From contig CAXXQD010000021.1 in NCBI GenBank assembly GCA_963677475.2, forward strand, positions 496,001 through 560,000: 64,000 nt of DNA. The letters run 5' to 3'. A program made the translations under genes and the position numbers. Shown here piece by piece: positions 62,437 to 64,000 of this stretch (positions are counted from its first letter, which is position 1; the number at the start of each line of letters is the position of its first letter). Origin of the DNA: JABMQB01 sp963677475 (GTDB lineage: Bacteria > Bacteroidota > Bacteroidia > Bacteroidales > Prolixibacteraceae). The notes under the pieces were generated by a model, which had not been told where the DNA came from, made no database searches, and saw only the letters and a list, made by a program, of their open reading frames with translations.

Positions 62437-64000
62437 AATGCTTCATAATTTTAATTGTTTCGCTATTTAAGCCATTTACTGTTATTTTACAAAAATATAG
62501 GCCATTATTTATGCCTGTAAGATTAATGTTTTCGGAATACATGCCCGAGGATAAAAATTGGTCCGGCATTTCGTATACTGTTTCACCAAGGATGTTTACT
62601 ATTTTAAATCCAACCATATCGTTTGATTTGAGGGAGAAACTAAGGGTTACATTGTCGGCAAACGGGTTAGGAAAACATTTAAGGTTACTTATACCTGATT
62701 GATTCATAGATATTAAACCAGCGTCGAGGTATAACATTGAAGGTAATTCAGGACCTGCTTCTTTTGCTTCACCATTTTCACCGGCAAGGTAAATATTGGT
62801 CCAGTCGGGTCGTTCCGGAATCGTGGATTTGATAACCATATCACTCCACTCTTCGTCTGTCATACGTTTAAAGTTTTCGGTAATTGTTTGGTAGTACGAC
62901 ATGGTTGGCCCAACAAAAGCCATTTGTTCATTTTCGGTGGCAGGGCAGTCTGCAATAAAAACCCCCAAGTTTATTTCCCCAACGCCAACATGTAGAACTT
63001 TTCCAACTACATTTCCACTTTTATCGGTTGGTTGGGTATGAACATCCACAATAGTATAATCACCTGAAGCAGCATCCCATTCATCAAAAAACAATTCGCT
63101 GTACCATCCGGTATAAGGCGGCATCCCACTGCCACCCAATGCAAACAGCATGGATTGAAGCCATTCATTTTCATCGTCCGAAAAAGCTTCCCCATCCAGT
63201 TCTTTTTGGGCAAGTACTGATAACTTTTCGGTGACTTCAGCTAATTTTGGGAAGTAGTTTTTTATTTGATTCATTGATGTGCTGGTAAGGGAAATTTTCT
63301 GAAAGAAATTTCCTGCATTTTCGGCAAATTGTTTTACTGTACGATAAAACCCTGGATATGGCTCTACGTAAGAATACGGATAGGAGCAACCAGTACCACC
63401 TGTATATGACTGTTTTGCATACAGCAAATTATCATGCCTCAATTGAGCCCAACTTGCCAGTTGAGTGTTCATTTTTTCCTGGTGCCAGGCTGCCGATTGC
63501 ATAAACAATGGAAGTTCTTCCTGATTTTCCCGTGGATTTAATTCCCGGATGGAGTTTAACCAAACGTTGTATAAACTTTCGTCCCAGAATACTGGGTTTT
63601 TATGATCGACCAAATAGCGAAGGTTCGCCAATTGCCCTGAATAATAATACCGATCAAGCTCTTCCTGTAAGAAAGGCAAAACATCGTTGTTCCCGAGTGC
63701 AAAAAGGGCATCAAACGGATCGGGCATCATTCGCAATTTTTTCTCTCCATTAAACACAATTTTATCGTAAACAACATTGCCTAAAATATACGAATCAATA
63801 ATAAAACGTTGACCCGACAATTTATATGAAATGGGCAAAACCCCTGGTTCGTCGGAAAACGGGTCCATGATATAAAAATTGCTCAGGATTTTTTGAGATA
63901 GTTCAGGTAATTGTTGCAAGTTGCTCAAAAAATTGCTAAAGGTAATGCTGTCGGTTAACTGGCTGGCAGTTGAAATTCCCGCTGCTGTGATTGCAGATTG
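62435..64000 (-). CDS. DUF3160-like secreted protein with T9SS sorting domain (5' end missing)
   Basis: The frame is open to the window edge, leaving 521 residues of a larger protein. Segments MMPDPFDALFALGNNDVLPF, SWAQLRHDNLLYAKQSYTGG and SYVEPYPGFYRTVKQFAENA match DUF3160 proteins. The last ~80 residues form a type IX secretion sorting domain: LKCFPNPFADNVTLSFSLKS, VNILGETVYE, GLYFCKITVNG and a basic KIMKH end. The product is thus exported to the cell surface by T9SS. Function of DUF3160 is unknown. Its stop touches the T-run of the ACP terminator. Confidence 0.88.
   Translation of the reverse strand, partial: QSAITAAGISTASQLTDSITFSNFLSNLQQLPELSQKILSNFYIMDPFSDEPGVLPISYKLSGQRFIIDSYILGNVVYDKIVFNGEKKLRMMPDPFDALFALGNNDVLPFLQEELDRYYYSGQLANLRYLVDHKNPVFWDESLYNVWLNSIRELNPRENQEELPLFMQSAAWHQEKMNTQLASWAQLRHDNLLYAKQSYTGGTGCSYPYSYVEPYPGFYRTVKQFAENAGNFFQKISLTSTSMNQIKNYFPKLAEVTEKLSVLAQKELDGEAFSDDENEWLQSMLFALGGSGMPPYTGWYSELFFDEWDAASGDYTIVDVHTQPTDKSGNVVGKVLHVGVGEINLGVFIADCPATENEQMAFVGPTMSYYQTITENFKRMTDEEWSDMVIKSTIPERPDWTNIYLAGENGEAKEAGPELPSMLYLDAGLISMNQSGISNLKCFPNPFADNVTLSFSLKSNDMVGFKIVNILGETVYEMPDQFLSSGMYSENINLTGINNGLYFCKITVNGLNSETIKIMKH

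Noticed and set aside
1..64000. tRNA, rRNA, CRISPR array or prophage
   Set aside because: No cloverleaf with a CCA-end context, no rRNA signature, no regularly spaced direct repeats and no phage structural genes were found.

Overview
The window is 64 kb of an AT-rich Bacteroidota chromosome, most likely a marine or anaerobic Bacteroidales/Marinilabiliales-type lineage. Evidence seen in the sequence: the long three-domain IspG, gliding-associated GldA and GldH, a C-terminal type IX secretion (T9SS) sorting domain, a FISUMP-domain lipoprotein, an HU-SPOR protein, a Bacteroidota-type double-glycine leader peptide, and TAnnTTTG promoter boxes. No rRNA, tRNA, CRISPR array or prophage was recognised.

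Layout. 0-8 kb: a truncated gene end, a two-gene nucleotidyltransferase module, an SDR reductase, metK, a GT2 glycosyltransferase, gldA, ispG and a flavin reductase. 8-22 kb: envelope and secreted proteins (M3 peptidase, beta-helix lipoprotein, a large unknown secreted protein, an O-antigen-ligase/TPR protein, a transglutaminase-like protein), OsmC, metG (frameshifted) and a FISUMP lipoprotein. 22-30 kb: a housekeeping run on the minus strand, in transcription order holB, ricT-like, gldH, trmB, an alkyltransferase-like gene and mrp, then pgk and two small genes. 30.4-36.3 kb: an AT-rich accessory operon on the minus strand, described below. 36-43 kb: an amidase, an MFS transporter split by an IS4-family element with clear target duplications, rfbB and galE. 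43-55 kb: an HU-SPOR protein, a chorismatase-like enzyme, and a signalling operon (CheR, a PAS-only protein, two hybrid histidine kinases). 55-58 kb: a structured intergenic region with a sigma-54-like promoter and a small transcript candidate, then mtnP, mtnA and a frame-broken HAD phosphatase. 58-64 kb: three cyclophilin-type lipoprotein or periplasmic genes (one fused to a dead trypsin-like domain), a GNAT acetyltransferase, a stand-alone ACP, and a DUF3160-like protein with a T9SS tail cut by the window edge.

The most interesting system is at 30.4-35.9 kb. A 52-residue peptide gene (35704-35862) has the double-glycine leader MKELSFDRMEKIDGG and a 37-residue core with two cysteines. It heads an operon with a carboxypeptidase-regulatory-like surface protein, a polytopic membrane protein, a membrane-anchored thioredoxin-like protein with a CxxC motif, a DUF2059 protein and a C39-peptidase ABC exporter. 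This is the architecture of a secreted, probably disulfide-bonded bacteriocin or peptide signal. The operon is bracketed by two same-orientation copies of a roughly 55-bp double-hairpin repeat.

Five genes carry single-base frame errors at six sites: metG, the C39 exporter, the DUF2059 gene and the HAD gene (two), plus the separate IS disruption of the MFS gene. Most look like one-base deletions at short homopolymers, so residual sequencing indels are the first explanation. The metG site also coincides with a canonical -1 slippery heptamer.
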